Assembly (NCBI GenBank): GCA_015061185.1
Contig: SUWZ01000005.1
Coordinates: 1-64,000 of the forward strand
Direction: 5' to 3'
Source of the DNA: Bacteroidales bacterium
GTDB taxonomy: Bacteria; Bacteroidota; Bacteroidia; Bacteroidales; Paludibacteraceae
Length of the DNA: 64,000 nucleotides
Positions 9,491-17,593 of the stretch are shown here, piece after piece. The notes under the pieces are model-generated. The model ran no database searches and was not told the DNA's origin. It saw nothing but the letters and a program-made list of their open reading frames with translations. The translations under genes and the position numbers were made by a program. Position 1 is the stretch's first letter. Each line of letters starts with the position of its first letter.

Positions 9491-9532
9491 ATCAACCTTA
9501 AATAAATTACCTTGCTTGTTGTTAATTAAAAT

Positions 9533-9613
9533 TTAGGAGCATATTTTTTCAACAATGCAATGATTAACATATTGATACAAACCATTATTATAACTATTTA
9601 AATTAAACTTCAT
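9533..9613 (-). CDS. Putative 26-residue peptide in an autonomous small transcription unit
   Basis: The ORF runs ATG (9613) to TAA (9533), encoding MKFNLNSYNN...VEKICS. It sits between a consensus-type promoter (-7 TATCTTTG at 9628-9635 with a GTTG about 20 bp upstream) and a strong terminator at 9448-9490, giving a predicted transcript of about 170 nt with a 5' leader near 10 nt. The peptide has two cysteines, one histidine and many Asn/Tyr, so it is not a histidine-operon leader peptide. It could equally be a non-coding RNA whose ORF is accidental. I do not recognise a family. Confidence 0.4.
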   Translation of the reverse strand: MKFNLNSYNNGLYQYVNHCIVEKICS

Positions 9614-9627
9614 TTATTTTGACGATG

Positions 9628-9659
9628 CAAAGATATGTTATAAAACATAAACACACAAC
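9628..9659 (-). promoter_or_regulatory. Predicted promoter of the small transcription unit
   Basis: On the minus strand TATCTTTG (9635-9628) matches TAnnTTTG, and GTTG ending 20 nt upstream fits the -33 element. The spacing fits the 19-21 nt reported for this sigma factor. Confidence 0.6.
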
Positions 9660-9792
9660 ATAATTTTAGAAAATATTTTTCAAAACAATCTGATTTAACA
9701 TTTTTTAAGCAAAGAATAAAAGTTGAAAAAGAAACATAAATTAAAAAGCGCAAAAAAAGGTGTGATTAAATAGGGAAAAAGAAAAAAAGAGT

Positions 9793-9800
9793 TAACTTTG
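9793..9800 (+). promoter_or_regulatory. Predicted pfp promoter (-7 box)
   Basis: TAACTTTG, 37 bp before the pfp ATG, matches the -7 consensus. No clear -33 TTTG is seen at the right distance. Confidence 0.6.
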
Positions 9801-9837
9801 CGAAAAAGAAAATTATTAATTCTAAAAAACAGATAAA

Positions 9838-11454
9838 ATGACAAAAAGTGCATTGCAAATTGCAAGGGCAGCGTATCAACCCAAGTTGCCTAAAGCATTA
9901 CAAGGAGGAGTAGCTCTAAAAGAAGGTAAAGCAACACAATCAGTAGCAGACCAAGAAGAGATTAAGAAATTGTTCCCTAACACATACGGAATGCCGTTAA
10001 TTACTTTTGAAGCAGCTGCAAGCAAAGCAGAAGCACCGGCAATAAATGTAGGTGTAATATTGTCTGGAGGACAAGCACCCGGAGGGCACAATGTAATTTC
10101 CGGATTGTTTGATGGCTTGAAGTCATTGAACAAAGATAGCAAGTTGTATGGATTCTTGGGAGGACCAAGCGGATTGATCGATCACAAATACATGGAGTTG
10201 ACTTCTGATATTATCGATGAATATCGTAATACAGGAGGATTCGACATTATTGGTTCCGGAAGAACAAAATTGGAAGAAACAGAACAATTTGACAAAGGTA
10301 TCGAAATCTGCAACAAATTAAATATCAAAGCATTAGTTATCATTGGTGGTGACGATTCAAATACAAATGCTTGTGTATTAGCAGAATACTATTTGCAAAA
10401 GAAATGTGGAATTCAAGTAATCGGTTGTCCCAAAACAATTGATGGAGACTTGAAAAATGAAATGATTGAAACGTCTTTTGGATTTGACACTGCATGTAAA
10501 GTATATTCAGAAGTTATTGGAAACATCATGCGAGATGCCAATTCTGCGAAAAAATATTGGCACTTTATCAAATTGATGGGTCGTTCTGCATCTCACATTG
10601 CGTTGGAGTGTGGATTACAAACTCAACCAAACATCTGTATTGTATCAGAAGAGGTTGAAGAGAAAAAGATGACTTTGGATGCTATCGTAAGCAATATCGC
10701 AAACATTGTTGCTACTCGTGCTGCAAACGGTAATAACTTTGGTGTTGTATTGATTCCTGAGGGATTGATTGAGTTTATTCCGGAAATGAAAGTCTTGATT
10801 AAGGAATTGAACGACTTGTTAGCTGAATGCTCAGACGTGAAATGTGCTGTTTCAAAATTGTCTGCAACATCTGCTGCCGTATATGCATCTCTTCCGGAAG
10901 GAATTCAAAAACAATTAACTTTAGATCGCGACCCTCACGGAAACGTTCAAGTGTCATTGATTGAGACTGAAAAATTGTTGATTGAGATGGTTAAGGTTAA
11001 ATTGGATTCAATGAAAGCTGAAGGCAAATATGTTGGTAAATTCTCCGGTTTAGGTCACTTCTTCGGTTATGAAGGTCGTTGTGCAGCTCCTTCTAACTTC
11101 GACGCTGACTATTGTTACGCTTTAGGGTTCAATGCAACTCAATTGATTGCAAGCGGAAAAACCGGTTATATGTCATCTGTAAGAAATACTACTGCACCGG
11201 CTGATCAATGGATTGCAGGAGGTGTTCCTGTTACGATGATGATGAACATGGAAAAACGCCATGGTGCAATGAAACCGGTTATCCAAAAAGCTTTGGTTAG
11301 ATTGGATGGTGCTCCTTTCAAAAAATTGGCTGAAAATAGAGAAAAATGGGCTATTGATACTTGCTATGTATATCCTGGTCCAATCCAATATTTCGGTCCT
11401 TCTGAAGTTTGTGACCAACCTACAAAAACTTTGGCTTTGGAACAAGCTAAATAA
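9838..11454 (+). CDS. pfp: Diphosphate--fructose-6-phosphate 1-phosphotransferase (PPi-PFK)
   Basis: A 538-residue phosphofructokinase of the long PPi-dependent clade. It has the nucleotide-loop motif GGQAPGGHN (about residues 76-84), GGDDS (about 170-174), PKTIDGDL (198-205) and MGR (247-249). In ATP-PFKs the GGDDS motif reads GGDGS; the second Asp, together with the Lys of PKTIDGD, is the recognised signature of PPi use. The enzyme interconverts fructose 6-phosphate and fructose 1,6-bisphosphate reversibly in glycolysis and gluconeogenesis, saving ATP. It is monocistronic with its own -7 box and a strong terminator at 11502. Codon use looks biased as expected for a highly expressed gene. 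Confidence 0.96.
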   Translation: MTKSALQIARAAYQPKLPKALQGGVALKEGKATQSVADQEEIKKLFPNTYGMPLITFEAAASKAEAPAINVGVILSGGQAPGGHNVISGLFDGLKSLNKDSKLYGFLGGPSGLIDHKYMELTSDIIDEYRNTGGFDIIGSGRTKLEETEQFDKGIEICNKLNIKALVIIGGDDSNTNACVLAEYYLQKKCGIQVIGCPKTIDGDLKNEMIETSFGFDTACKVYSEVIGNIMRDANSAKKYWHFIKLMGRSASHIALECGLQTQPNICIVSEEVEEKKMTLDAIVSNIANIVATRAANGNNFGVVLIPEGLIEFIPEMKVLIKELNDLLAECSDVKCAVSKLSATSAAVYASLPEGIQKQLTLDRDPHGNVQVSLIETEKLLIEMVKVKLDSMKAEGKYVGKFSGLGHFFGYEGRCAAPSNFDADYCYALGFNATQLIASGKTGYMSSVRNTTAPADQWIAGGVPVTMMMNMEKRHGAMKPVIQKALVRLDGAPFKKLAENREKWAIDTCYVYPGPIQYFGPSEVCDQPTKTLALEQAK

Positions 11455-11501
11455 TTTTGTTAGCGATGATGTAGTCTATAGATTACATAAAATAAAATTT
11501 T

Positions 11502-11537
11502 ATCACAGCATGGTGCATAATCATGCTGTGATTTTTT
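11502..11537 (+). terminator. Terminator of pfp
   Basis: ATCACAGCATG (11502-11512) pairs perfectly with CATGCTGTGAT (11522-11532), an 11-bp stem followed by TTTTT. Confidence 0.9.
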
Positions 11538-11623
11538 ATATAGGATATTAACCTGTAGAAACAGATGACCGCAGAAAACTACTAAAAAAACATAAAAAAA
11601 ATGATTATATAATTGTTGTTTAG

Positions 11624-11631
11624 TACTTTTG
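11624..11631 (+). promoter_or_regulatory. Predicted promoter of the cytosolic patatin gene
   Basis: TACTTTTG matches the -7 consensus. It leaves a leader of about 75 nt before the ATG at 11714. Confidence 0.55.
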
Positions 11632-11713
11632 TAAAAATTAAAACAACTTTAAAGAGTGTGTCTTGGTTTTATTTTACAAAAACTGTAAATGACCAAATAA
11701 AAATAAACACATT

Positions 11714-12529
11714 ATGATGTCAAATAAGGAAGTAATAACAATCAGACCAAAAATTGGATTAGCATTAAGTGGCGGAGGTGCAAAAGGAATAGCTCATTTA
11801 GGTGTGTTAAAAGCACTGGAAGAGCGTCATATTCCAATAGATATGATTTCAGGAGTTAGTGCAGGGTCTATTGTTGGTGCTCTTTATGCTGATGGTCATT
11901 CCTACGATGAACTGCTCGACTTTTTTCAGCGTTGCAACTTATTTCAAATGGTATCTCTCAATTTACCTAAATATGGGGGATTCGCAACCATGAAAGGATT
12001 TAGAGACTCGTTGAAAGAGTTATTACAAGCTAAAAAGTTTGAGGATTTAAAAATACCAACAATCATAAATGCTACCGATATGAGCAATGGAAGGAATGTT
12101 TATTTTTCTTCCGGAGATTTGTTGGATTGCATTATTGCCTCCTCCACAGTTCCTATCTTTTTTAGACCCACTAAAATAAAGGGGAAACTATACATTGACG
12201 GAGGAATATTTTGTAATTTACCTGCCGAAATTTTACGAAAGAATAATTGTGATATCGTCATTGGTGTGCACGTAAATCCTATAAACAATATTGACAACGC
12301 AATGGGACTAATGGATGTTGCAGAACGTGTTTTTCACTTATCCGTAAACGGAAATACGATAGAACAGAAGAAACATTGCGACATTGTAATTGAAACCATG
12401 AAAGCAAAAGAATTTGGAATGTTTGATTCATCAAAAGCTGCTGATATAATGAAAATTGGCTACGAAGCTGCTATTGATGTTTTGGATAAAGTTAATATTC
12501 CCGAACTTCTTCTTACAAAGGAGGTATAA
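11714..12529 (+). CDS. Patatin-like phospholipase, RssA-type, cytosolic
   Basis: A 271-residue stand-alone patatin domain. The oxyanion loop is SGGGAKG (residues 16-22), the nucleophile is in SGVSAGS (about 48-54) and the catalytic Asp is in DGG (about 162). There is no signal peptide or barrel, unlike the patatin at 2831, so the two are paralogues acting in different compartments. It would be a lysophospholipase or acyl hydrolase; the substrate is unknown. It ends 41 bp from the convergent maf gene. A TTAGCCC/GGGCTAA stem (12533-12539 and 12568-12574) that overlaps the maf stop codon may terminate it. Confidence 0.88.
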   Translation: MMSNKEVITIRPKIGLALSGGGAKGIAHLGVLKALEERHIPIDMISGVSAGSIVGALYADGHSYDELLDFFQRCNLFQMVSLNLPKYGGFATMKGFRDSLKELLQAKKFEDLKIPTIINATDMSNGRNVYFSSGDLLDCIIASSTVPIFFRPTKIKGKLYIDGGIFCNLPAEILRKNNCDIVIGVHVNPINNIDNAMGLMDVAERVFHLSVNGNTIEQKKHCDIVIETMKAKEFGMFDSSKAADIMKIGYEAAIDVLDKVNIPELLLTKEV

Positions 12530-12570
12530 ATCTTAGCCCTTTATACATTATTGCAAGTCCTCTATATGGG

Positions 12571-13143
12571 CTAAAATTGTTTCAACACTTGGTACAATCT
12601 TTGAATAGGTAACCCCATTATGTTGAAATAACTTCCTTCTATTTTTCTTACAGCAATATAACCAATCCACTCCTGAATTCCGTATGCACCGGCTTTATCA
12701 TAGGGTTTAAAGTTATCTACATAGTACTCTATTTCATCTACTGATAACTCATCAAAAAACACCTTAGACTCTGTATAAAAAGCCTCTTCTTTGGTAGTAC
12801 TTCTAACACATACACCTGTATAAACAGTGTGACTTCTGCCAGAAAGTGCTGTAATCATTTCAACAGCCTCTCTCCTATCCTTGGGTTTGCCCAAAACCTT
12901 TCCATCTTGCCAAACAATTGTATCTGCCGTAATAATTAAAACATTGTCTCGCAAAATATCTTGATAAGCATCACACTTTTTTCTTGCTAAAAAAAGAGGA
13001 ATATCTCCACCTTTCAATGTATCCGGAAATGATTCATCTATACCCGGGATAGTCATAACTTCAAAAGAAACGCCAACCCCAGTTAATAACTCTTTTCTTC
13101 GAGGTGAATTGGATGCTAATATTACACGATAAGATTCTAACAT
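12571..13143 (-). CDS. maf: Maf family nucleoside triphosphate pyrophosphatase
   Basis: A 190-residue protein with the hallmark N-terminal ILASNSPRRKELL motif, the TADTIVW strand and the KPKDRREAVEM and SGRSHTVYTGV segments of Maf/YhdE. Family members hydrolyse dTTP, UTP and modified pyrimidine NTPs to monophosphates, which is a nucleotide-pool sanitation role; overexpression blocks septation in Bacillus. It follows the YkvA-like gene after 7 bp, so the two are probably co-transcribed. Confidence 0.93.
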   Translation of the reverse strand: MLESYRVILASNSPRRKELLTGVGVSFEVMTIPGIDESFPDTLKGGDIPLFLARKKCDAYQDILRDNVLIITADTIVWQDGKVLGKPKDRREAVEMITALSGRSHTVYTGVCVRSTTKEEAFYTESKVFFDELSVDEIEYYVDNFKPYDKAGAYGIQEWIGYIAVRKIEGSYFNIMGLPIQRLYQVLKQF

Positions 13144-13150
13144 ATAAACT

Positions 13151-13522
13151 TTACTCTATAATACAACTTGATGAATCACCCAATAACTCATCTACTTTTA
13201 ATTTTGCTTTATGATTAATTTCCGGTGTGACTGCATTTTTCAACTTAGTAAAAACAAAAGTTAAAAGTGTTAGATCATCAGCATATCCAATGGGAAGCAT
13301 AAAATCCGGCACTACATCAATAGGTAAAATAAAATAACCTAAAGCCCCAATTATCAGACTCTTTTCTTTTACAGACAAAGAACCTTCCCATAAGGCATAA
13401 TATAGAGTCAAGACATAATGTAACAACTTTTTTCCAACAATTTTACCACAGTCTCTTAGTTTTTTTAAAAGCTGCTCTTTGGAATAATATTTTTCATATT
13501 TTACAATCTCTCTTTCATTCAT
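13151..13522 (-). CDS. YkvA family protein (DUF1232)
   Basis: A 123-residue protein with the DUF1232 core GYFILPIDVVPDFMLPIGYADDLTLL (residues about 63-88), which contains the conserved DVVPD signature and a hydrophobic hairpin. It is probably membrane-associated. The family function is unknown. It is the first gene of a two-gene unit with maf. Confidence 0.85.
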   Translation of the reverse strand: MNEREIVKYEKYYSKEQLLKKLRDCGKIVGKKLLHYVLTLYYALWEGSLSVKEKSLIIGALGYFILPIDVVPDFMLPIGYADDLTLLTFVFTKLKNAVTPEINHKAKLKVDELLGDSSSCIIE

Positions 13523-13681
13523 AACTACAATTGTTTTTGTTTATACAAACATAAACACCAAATATTAATTGAAAAAAAAATGCTATTAATATTCGTTACA
13601 TTCTGCCTAAACTTTACTAAAACTATTTTTCATGAACGCATGCGAATTATGACATAAACCATGATTTCTGATATTTAGAAG

Positions 13682-13717
13682 GGTTCTACAAATTCATTTC
13701 GAGAAATTTTTGAATTT
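13682..13717 (+). repeat. Dispersed repeat B, copy 1
   Basis: GGTTCTACAAATTCATTTCGAG followed by AAATTTTTGAATTT. The reverse complement recurs at 46679-46713 with about three differences. The following TTGAATTTACTTCGAGTAAATT also resembles 6985-7008. These short modules look like decayed ends of a larger mobile element. Confidence 0.6.
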
Positions 13718-13741
13718 ACTTCGAGTAAATTACTGTGCGAA

Positions 13742-13782
13742 CTCTCTCTCAAATATGCTCGAAATAAAATTTAAACAACTTC
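13742..13782 (-). repeat. Solo end fragment of the MITE
   Basis: CTCTCTCAAATATGCTCGAAATAAAATTTAAACAACTTC is the reverse complement of the left 40 bp of the MITE at 427-618. It is followed by TAA, the usual target sequence. The rest of the element is absent, so this is a deletion remnant abutting the 3' end of the gene at 13791. Confidence 0.8.
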
Positions 13783-13790
13783 TAAAAAAA

Positions 13791-14270
13791 TTATTCTGCT
13801 TTAGCTGTAGTTTCAGAAAAATTTACATTATCCGGAACCTCATCTTCATTAATATATACAACAGAATATCTAGTAGCATTTTTAGGGTCCATGACAGTTA
13901 CTCTGAATTCTCCAGAATCATATTCGTACAAACGAACATAAAATTTTTCCATGGTTACCTTCTCCATACATTCAAATTTGATTACTTTGTAATTCTTTTT
14001 GCGAGTCCAATTTTCCGGCTTATCAAAAATCTCAAATTCTTTTGTCGTATTACCAATTGCGTCATGAACTAAAATATTTTTTTTGCTCATATCTAATAAC
14101 ACATAAGCATTACTCTGTTCCCAAGGTCCCCATACATATAATCCATTCGATTTAGGAGTAACAAGACCTTTTGTTTCTCTAAATGATTTAAAACAAGCCA
14201 CTTGTGCAGATACACTTCCACAGAAAAATATCAACACACCTAAAAATATAAAATTATAAAATCGTTTCAT
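13791..14270 (-). CDS. Hypothetical secreted protein
   Basis: A 159-residue protein with a clear signal peptide (MKRFYNFIFLGVLIFFCGSVSAQ) that ends in the SAQ cleavage site common in Bacteroidota. The mature part is beta-rich and mixed-charge, with no motif I recognise. It lies 27 bp downstream of the lytic transglycosylase gene on the same strand, so it may be co-transcribed and act in the periplasm. Its stop codon region runs into a MITE remnant, but the ORF itself looks intact. Confidence 0.65.
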   Translation of the reverse strand: MKRFYNFIFLGVLIFFCGSVSAQVACFKSFRETKGLVTPKSNGLYVWGPWEQSNAYVLLDMSKKNILVHDAIGNTTKEFEIFDKPENWTRKKNYKVIKFECMEKVTMEKFYVRLYEYDSGEFRVTVMDPKNATRYSVVYINEDEVPDNVNFSETTAKAE

Positions 14271-14297
14271 AATAAAAGACTTTTTACTGAGTTAGTA

Positions 14298-15251
14298 TTA
14301 AGGATTCACAACCCATTTTTCAAAATGAACACTCCCACCTTTTTGAGGATTTTTCAAATATTCTTGCGTTGGAATCTTTATAAATAATTCTTTACGTTCG
14401 TTATTAATTATCTTATTTGTTCTCAACCAAGGATTAGCATCTTTTAGTAACTGATAGTTTATCCCCTTTTCAATGGCAAAATCTGTTAAATTAGGGACTG
14501 AAGAATCAACCTTAACAATATCAGCCTTCATAGGATAATACAAATCCTCCTTCTTTAAGAAAAATCCTAACTCTTTAGGATTTTCGAGTACAAATTTAGC
14601 TAAAATAATTCTAAAAACATAACGATTTGTCTCTTCTCCAAACAACATCTCAAAATAATTGTTAGTTTTTTGAAGTTCAATTTGCTTTAGAACCCTAGCA
14701 AGTCCCGTATTATAAGCAGCAGCTGCTGTTACCCAATTTCCGGTCTTCTCATAAGACCTTTTTAGAAAATCACAAGCTGCTTTTGTTGATTTTTCAACAT
14801 TATAACGCTCATCAACATCATCATTAACAATCAAGCCATATTCTTTCGCTGTTGCCGGTAGTAACTGCCAAATACCCGCAGCTTTTGCTGGAGATATGGC
14901 TCTCTGATCCAAGTTACTCTCTATCAAAGCCAAGTATTTAAAATCTTCCGGAACTCCATTCTCTTTCAAAATAGGTTCTATAATCGGAAAAAACTTATTG
15001 GCTCGTTTGATCATCAAAAAAACTTGCGAATGCCAATAACTAAAACTTAATAATTCCCTATCAAAACGCTCTCGCAGATAGTAATTACTAAGATTAATAT
15101 TTTCGCCACAAAAGGTTATAGACTCCGGTATTTGTGGAGCCCAATACCTTACTACATTTTCTCCATTCTCAGGTTTCATCTGGTTTTCTGCTGAACATGT
15201 GCAACAAATTACCAAAAGAAACATACTAATAATCATCCCTATATTTTTCAT
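14298..15251 (-). CDS. Membrane-bound lytic transglycosylase, MltD-like
   Basis: A 317-residue protein. The N-terminal signal ends near LVICCTCSA, so it may be lipid-anchored. The SLT domain (residues about 85-205) has the catalytic glutamate in LIESNLD, the AAGIWQLLPATAKEYG segment and the AAAAYNTG motif, all diagnostic of family 1 lytic transglycosylases such as MltD. A C-terminal segment (TDFAIEKGINYQLLKDANPWL) resembles a single divergent LysM-like module. It would cleave peptidoglycan to 1,6-anhydromuropeptides in the periplasm. It lies 21 bp downstream of the stress-protein gene. Confidence 0.9.
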   Translation of the reverse strand: MKNIGMIISMFLLVICCTCSAENQMKPENGENVVRYWAPQIPESITFCGENINLSNYYLRERFDRELLSFSYWHSQVFLMIKRANKFFPIIEPILKENGVPEDFKYLALIESNLDQRAISPAKAAGIWQLLPATAKEYGLIVNDDVDERYNVEKSTKAACDFLKRSYEKTGNWVTAAAAYNTGLARVLKQIELQKTNNYFEMLFGEETNRYVFRIILAKFVLENPKELGFFLKKEDLYYPMKADIVKVDSSVPNLTDFAIEKGINYQLLKDANPWLRTNKIINNERKELFIKIPTQEYLKNPQKGGSVHFEKWVVNP

Positions 15252-15272
15252 CAGTCTATATTTATACTGGTT

Positions 15273-16385
15273 TTATGCATGAAAAACCAGCATTGGTGTA
15301 TCAGTATGGAATACCATTTTTCTTGCCATACTGGGGTTAAACAATCTTGAAAATAAATTCCTTCTATGAGTTGTCATAGATACTACATCAATATTATTAT
15401 CATGTATAAACTTATCGTATGCAGACAAAATATCTTCTCCATCCAACAAGTGATATTCGAACTCTATATCCGAATAATGTCTTTGAAAATACTCTTTTAT
15501 TCCACTCAACTTAATTTCCGCCCAATTATCATCATTATTGTTGTAGTGAATAAAGTGCATTTTGAAATTGTATGGTTTCAAAAATGAGACCAACTTTTCA
15601 AAAGCTATCAAATCCTTATCCTCAAAATTTGTTGAATAAGCAATATTTTTAATATCCTCTATCTTATTCAACATAATATTTTCTGGAATAGTAAATACAG
15701 GAACTCTTGATCGCTCAATAATCTCTGCAGTTACACTTCCAATCAAGTCTGCATCTTTTTGATCTTTTCCTCTTGTCCCCATTACAATTGACAAAGGTTT
15801 ATGACGTTCTGCATAACCTATGATTTGCTCTTCCGGAACACCTTCCCGCAATACTTTTCTATATTTTACGTTGGGCCAAGCTCCCGAATTAATCTTTTCA
15901 TCAATTATTACACACAACTTATCAATCTCGCCCTTCGACTTCTCTAACATCTTCCTAATTGTGTCATCATCCTTGTGGTTGTCATAATTGATAACATCTC
16001 CTATGGGCATTGAGCTGAATGATGGTGGCAAATATGCATGGAATAAAACAACTTCTGCCTTATTAATCGCTGCAAAATTAAAACCAAATTCACAAGCTTT
16101 CAGAGAGTAGTCTGAAAAATCTATCGGTAGCAATACCATGGATTGTTTATTTACCTCCTCCAAGGCTTTATAAACAGCTTCCGTATTGTTCATATCCTCA
16201 ATAATAGCCAAAGCTTTAGGTAAATCACTTTCGCGAATACGTACCCTGACTCCGGCTGAAATCACCGGCAAAATTTGGTTTACATTATGAATATATGCGT
16301 CAATTCCATGAATCTCCAGCACAGATTTTAGAATTTGTGCCTTTTCATAAGTATGAATTGCCACTGTAACTAAACGCTCTTCCAT
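15273..16385 (-). CDS. Fusion of a DUF2007 domain with two UspA domains
   Basis: A 370-residue protein. Residues 1-68 match the DUF2007 'putative signal transducing protein' fold (EKAQILKSVLEIHGIDAYIHN... VRVRIRESDLPKALAII). Residues about 80-225 form a UspA domain with the ATP-binding type G-x2-G-x9-G-S pattern (MGTRGKDQKDADLIGSVTAE). Residues about 235-370 form a second, degenerate Usp domain. No signal peptide is present, so it is cytosolic. It is the first gene of a probable unit with the transglycosylase and the secreted protein, which suggests a stress or envelope role. This is inference. Confidence 0.85.
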   Translation of the reverse strand: MEERLVTVAIHTYEKAQILKSVLEIHGIDAYIHNVNQILPVISAGVRVRIRESDLPKALAIIEDMNNTEAVYKALEEVNKQSMVLLPIDFSDYSLKACEFGFNFAAINKAEVVLFHAYLPPSFSSMPIGDVINYDNHKDDDTIRKMLEKSKGEIDKLCVIIDEKINSGAWPNVKYRKVLREGVPEEQIIGYAERHKPLSIVMGTRGKDQKDADLIGSVTAEIIERSRVPVFTIPENIMLNKIEDIKNIAYSTNFEDKDLIAFEKLVSFLKPYNFKMHFIHYNNNDDNWAEIKLSGIKEYFQRHYSDIEFEYHLLDGEDILSAYDKFIHDNNIDVVSMTTHRRNLFSRLFNPSMARKMVFHTDTPMLVFHA

Positions 16386-16639
16386 AACAACTACTTTTCA
16401 TTTTTTGATTCGTAAATATAAACAAAATATTAGAATATATTCTATACTTATTAAATTTATTTTATTTTTTTTCCTAATAACTTATTATAAATTTGCCGTA
16501 AATTTTATTGGTCTAATCTCTTCTTTGTATTGATTAGAAAATATATTTGAGTAGTAAGACTCTCCATTTACATCTGCCCAATACTTTTGATGTAGTTTGA
16601 GGAGTATTTTGAAGTTTGACAATATTAAATATAATTTTT

Positions 16640-17464
16640 ATGGTTGTTTTTCCTAATGCTAAGATTAATATCGGACTAAATATCGTTGAAAAACGTCCGG
16701 ATAATTATCACAATATAGAAAGTGTGTTTTACCCCATTCCTCTCAAAGATATTCTTGAGGTGGTAGAAGCTAATGACGGAACTACAGAAATGATTATTGA
16801 AGGACTCAAAATTGATGGTCCGATTGAATCTAATCTCGTAATGAAAGCTTACAATTTATTGAAGTCTGAATACAATTTACCGCCTGTAAAAATATACATG
16901 AACAAGTTGATTCCATTTGGTGCAGGACTTGGCGGAGGCTCTTCTGATGCTGCCTTTATGCTAAAAGCTCTCAATGATTTATTTTCTTTAGGACTATCTA
17001 CTGAGAAACTAAAAAATATTGCCAAAAAATTAGGGGCTGATTGTCCTTTCTTTATCGAAAATAGACCTGCCTACGTAACCGGTATCGGTGATATTATTGA
17101 ACCGATTTCTTTCTCTATGCAAGGTCTCTACTTTGTTTTAGTGAAACCGAATATTTTTGTTTCTACTCAAAATGCCTACTCTTTAGTAGTTCCGAAACCC
17201 TCTCAATGCAAGTTGACAACAATGATTAATTACCCTATACAGCAATGGAAAGGAAATATAAAAAATGATTTTGAAATCAGTGTTTTTGAATTATTTCCTG
17301 AAATAGCAAAAATAAAAGACATCTTTTACGAAAACGATGCTATATATGCATCTATGTCCGGCTCCGGTTCATCTGTTTTTGGATTATTCAAACACCCTAT
17401 TGATTTAAGTGATAAATTTAATGGGATGTACGTTTTTCAAAAAGTTTTGGGTTCTGTAAATTAA
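16640..17464 (+). CDS. ispE: 4-diphosphocytidyl-2-C-methyl-D-erythritol kinase
   Basis: About 274 residues, GHMP kinase fold. The N-terminal PNAKINIGL motif, the glycine-rich ATP loop PFGAGLGGGSSDAA (about residues 90-103) and the C-terminal MSGSGSSVFG motif are all present. The enzyme phosphorylates CDP-methylerythritol in the MEP isoprenoid pathway. The ATG at 16640 is preferred over the upstream in-frame TTG at 16616 because homologues begin just before PNAKIN. It is monocistronic and convergent with cvfB. Confidence 0.95.
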   Translation: MVVFPNAKINIGLNIVEKRPDNYHNIESVFYPIPLKDILEVVEANDGTTEMIIEGLKIDGPIESNLVMKAYNLLKSEYNLPPVKIYMNKLIPFGAGLGGGSSDAAFMLKALNDLFSLGLSTEKLKNIAKKLGADCPFFIENRPAYVTGIGDIIEPISFSMQGLYFVLVKPNIFVSTQNAYSLVVPKPSQCKLTTMINYPIQQWKGNIKNDFEISVFELFPEIAKIKDIFYENDAIYASMSGSGSSVFGLFKHPIDLSDKFNGMYVFQKVLGSVN

Positions 17465-17514
17465 GGGGTAATTCAAGGTAATTACGATGGTAATTTCAAC
17501 ACCTTTTAACAAAC

Positions 17515-17565
17515 TATAAATCAGTAGATCTAATGAGCAACAATCATTGTATCTACTGATTTATA
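17515..17565. other. Perfect 15-bp inverted repeat between ispE and cvfB
   Basis: TATAAATCAGTAGAT (17515-17529) and ATCTACTGATTTATA (17551-17565) are perfect complements. The loop contains a further AATGA/TCATT pair. It sits between two convergent genes, as a bidirectional terminator would, but there is no T-run on either side. Confidence 0.6.
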
Positions 17566-17593
17566 AAGGTTCTATTGATTTTATGAATGAATT

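Noticed and set aside
9533-9613. The 26-codon ORF as a histidine attenuator leader peptide of hisB
   Set aside because: It has only one histidine codon, and hisB appears to have its own promoter beyond the terminator.
9876-10142. Minus-strand ORF inside pfp
   Set aside because: It is a shadow of the highly conserved pfp frame; the real gene's motifs are on the other strand.
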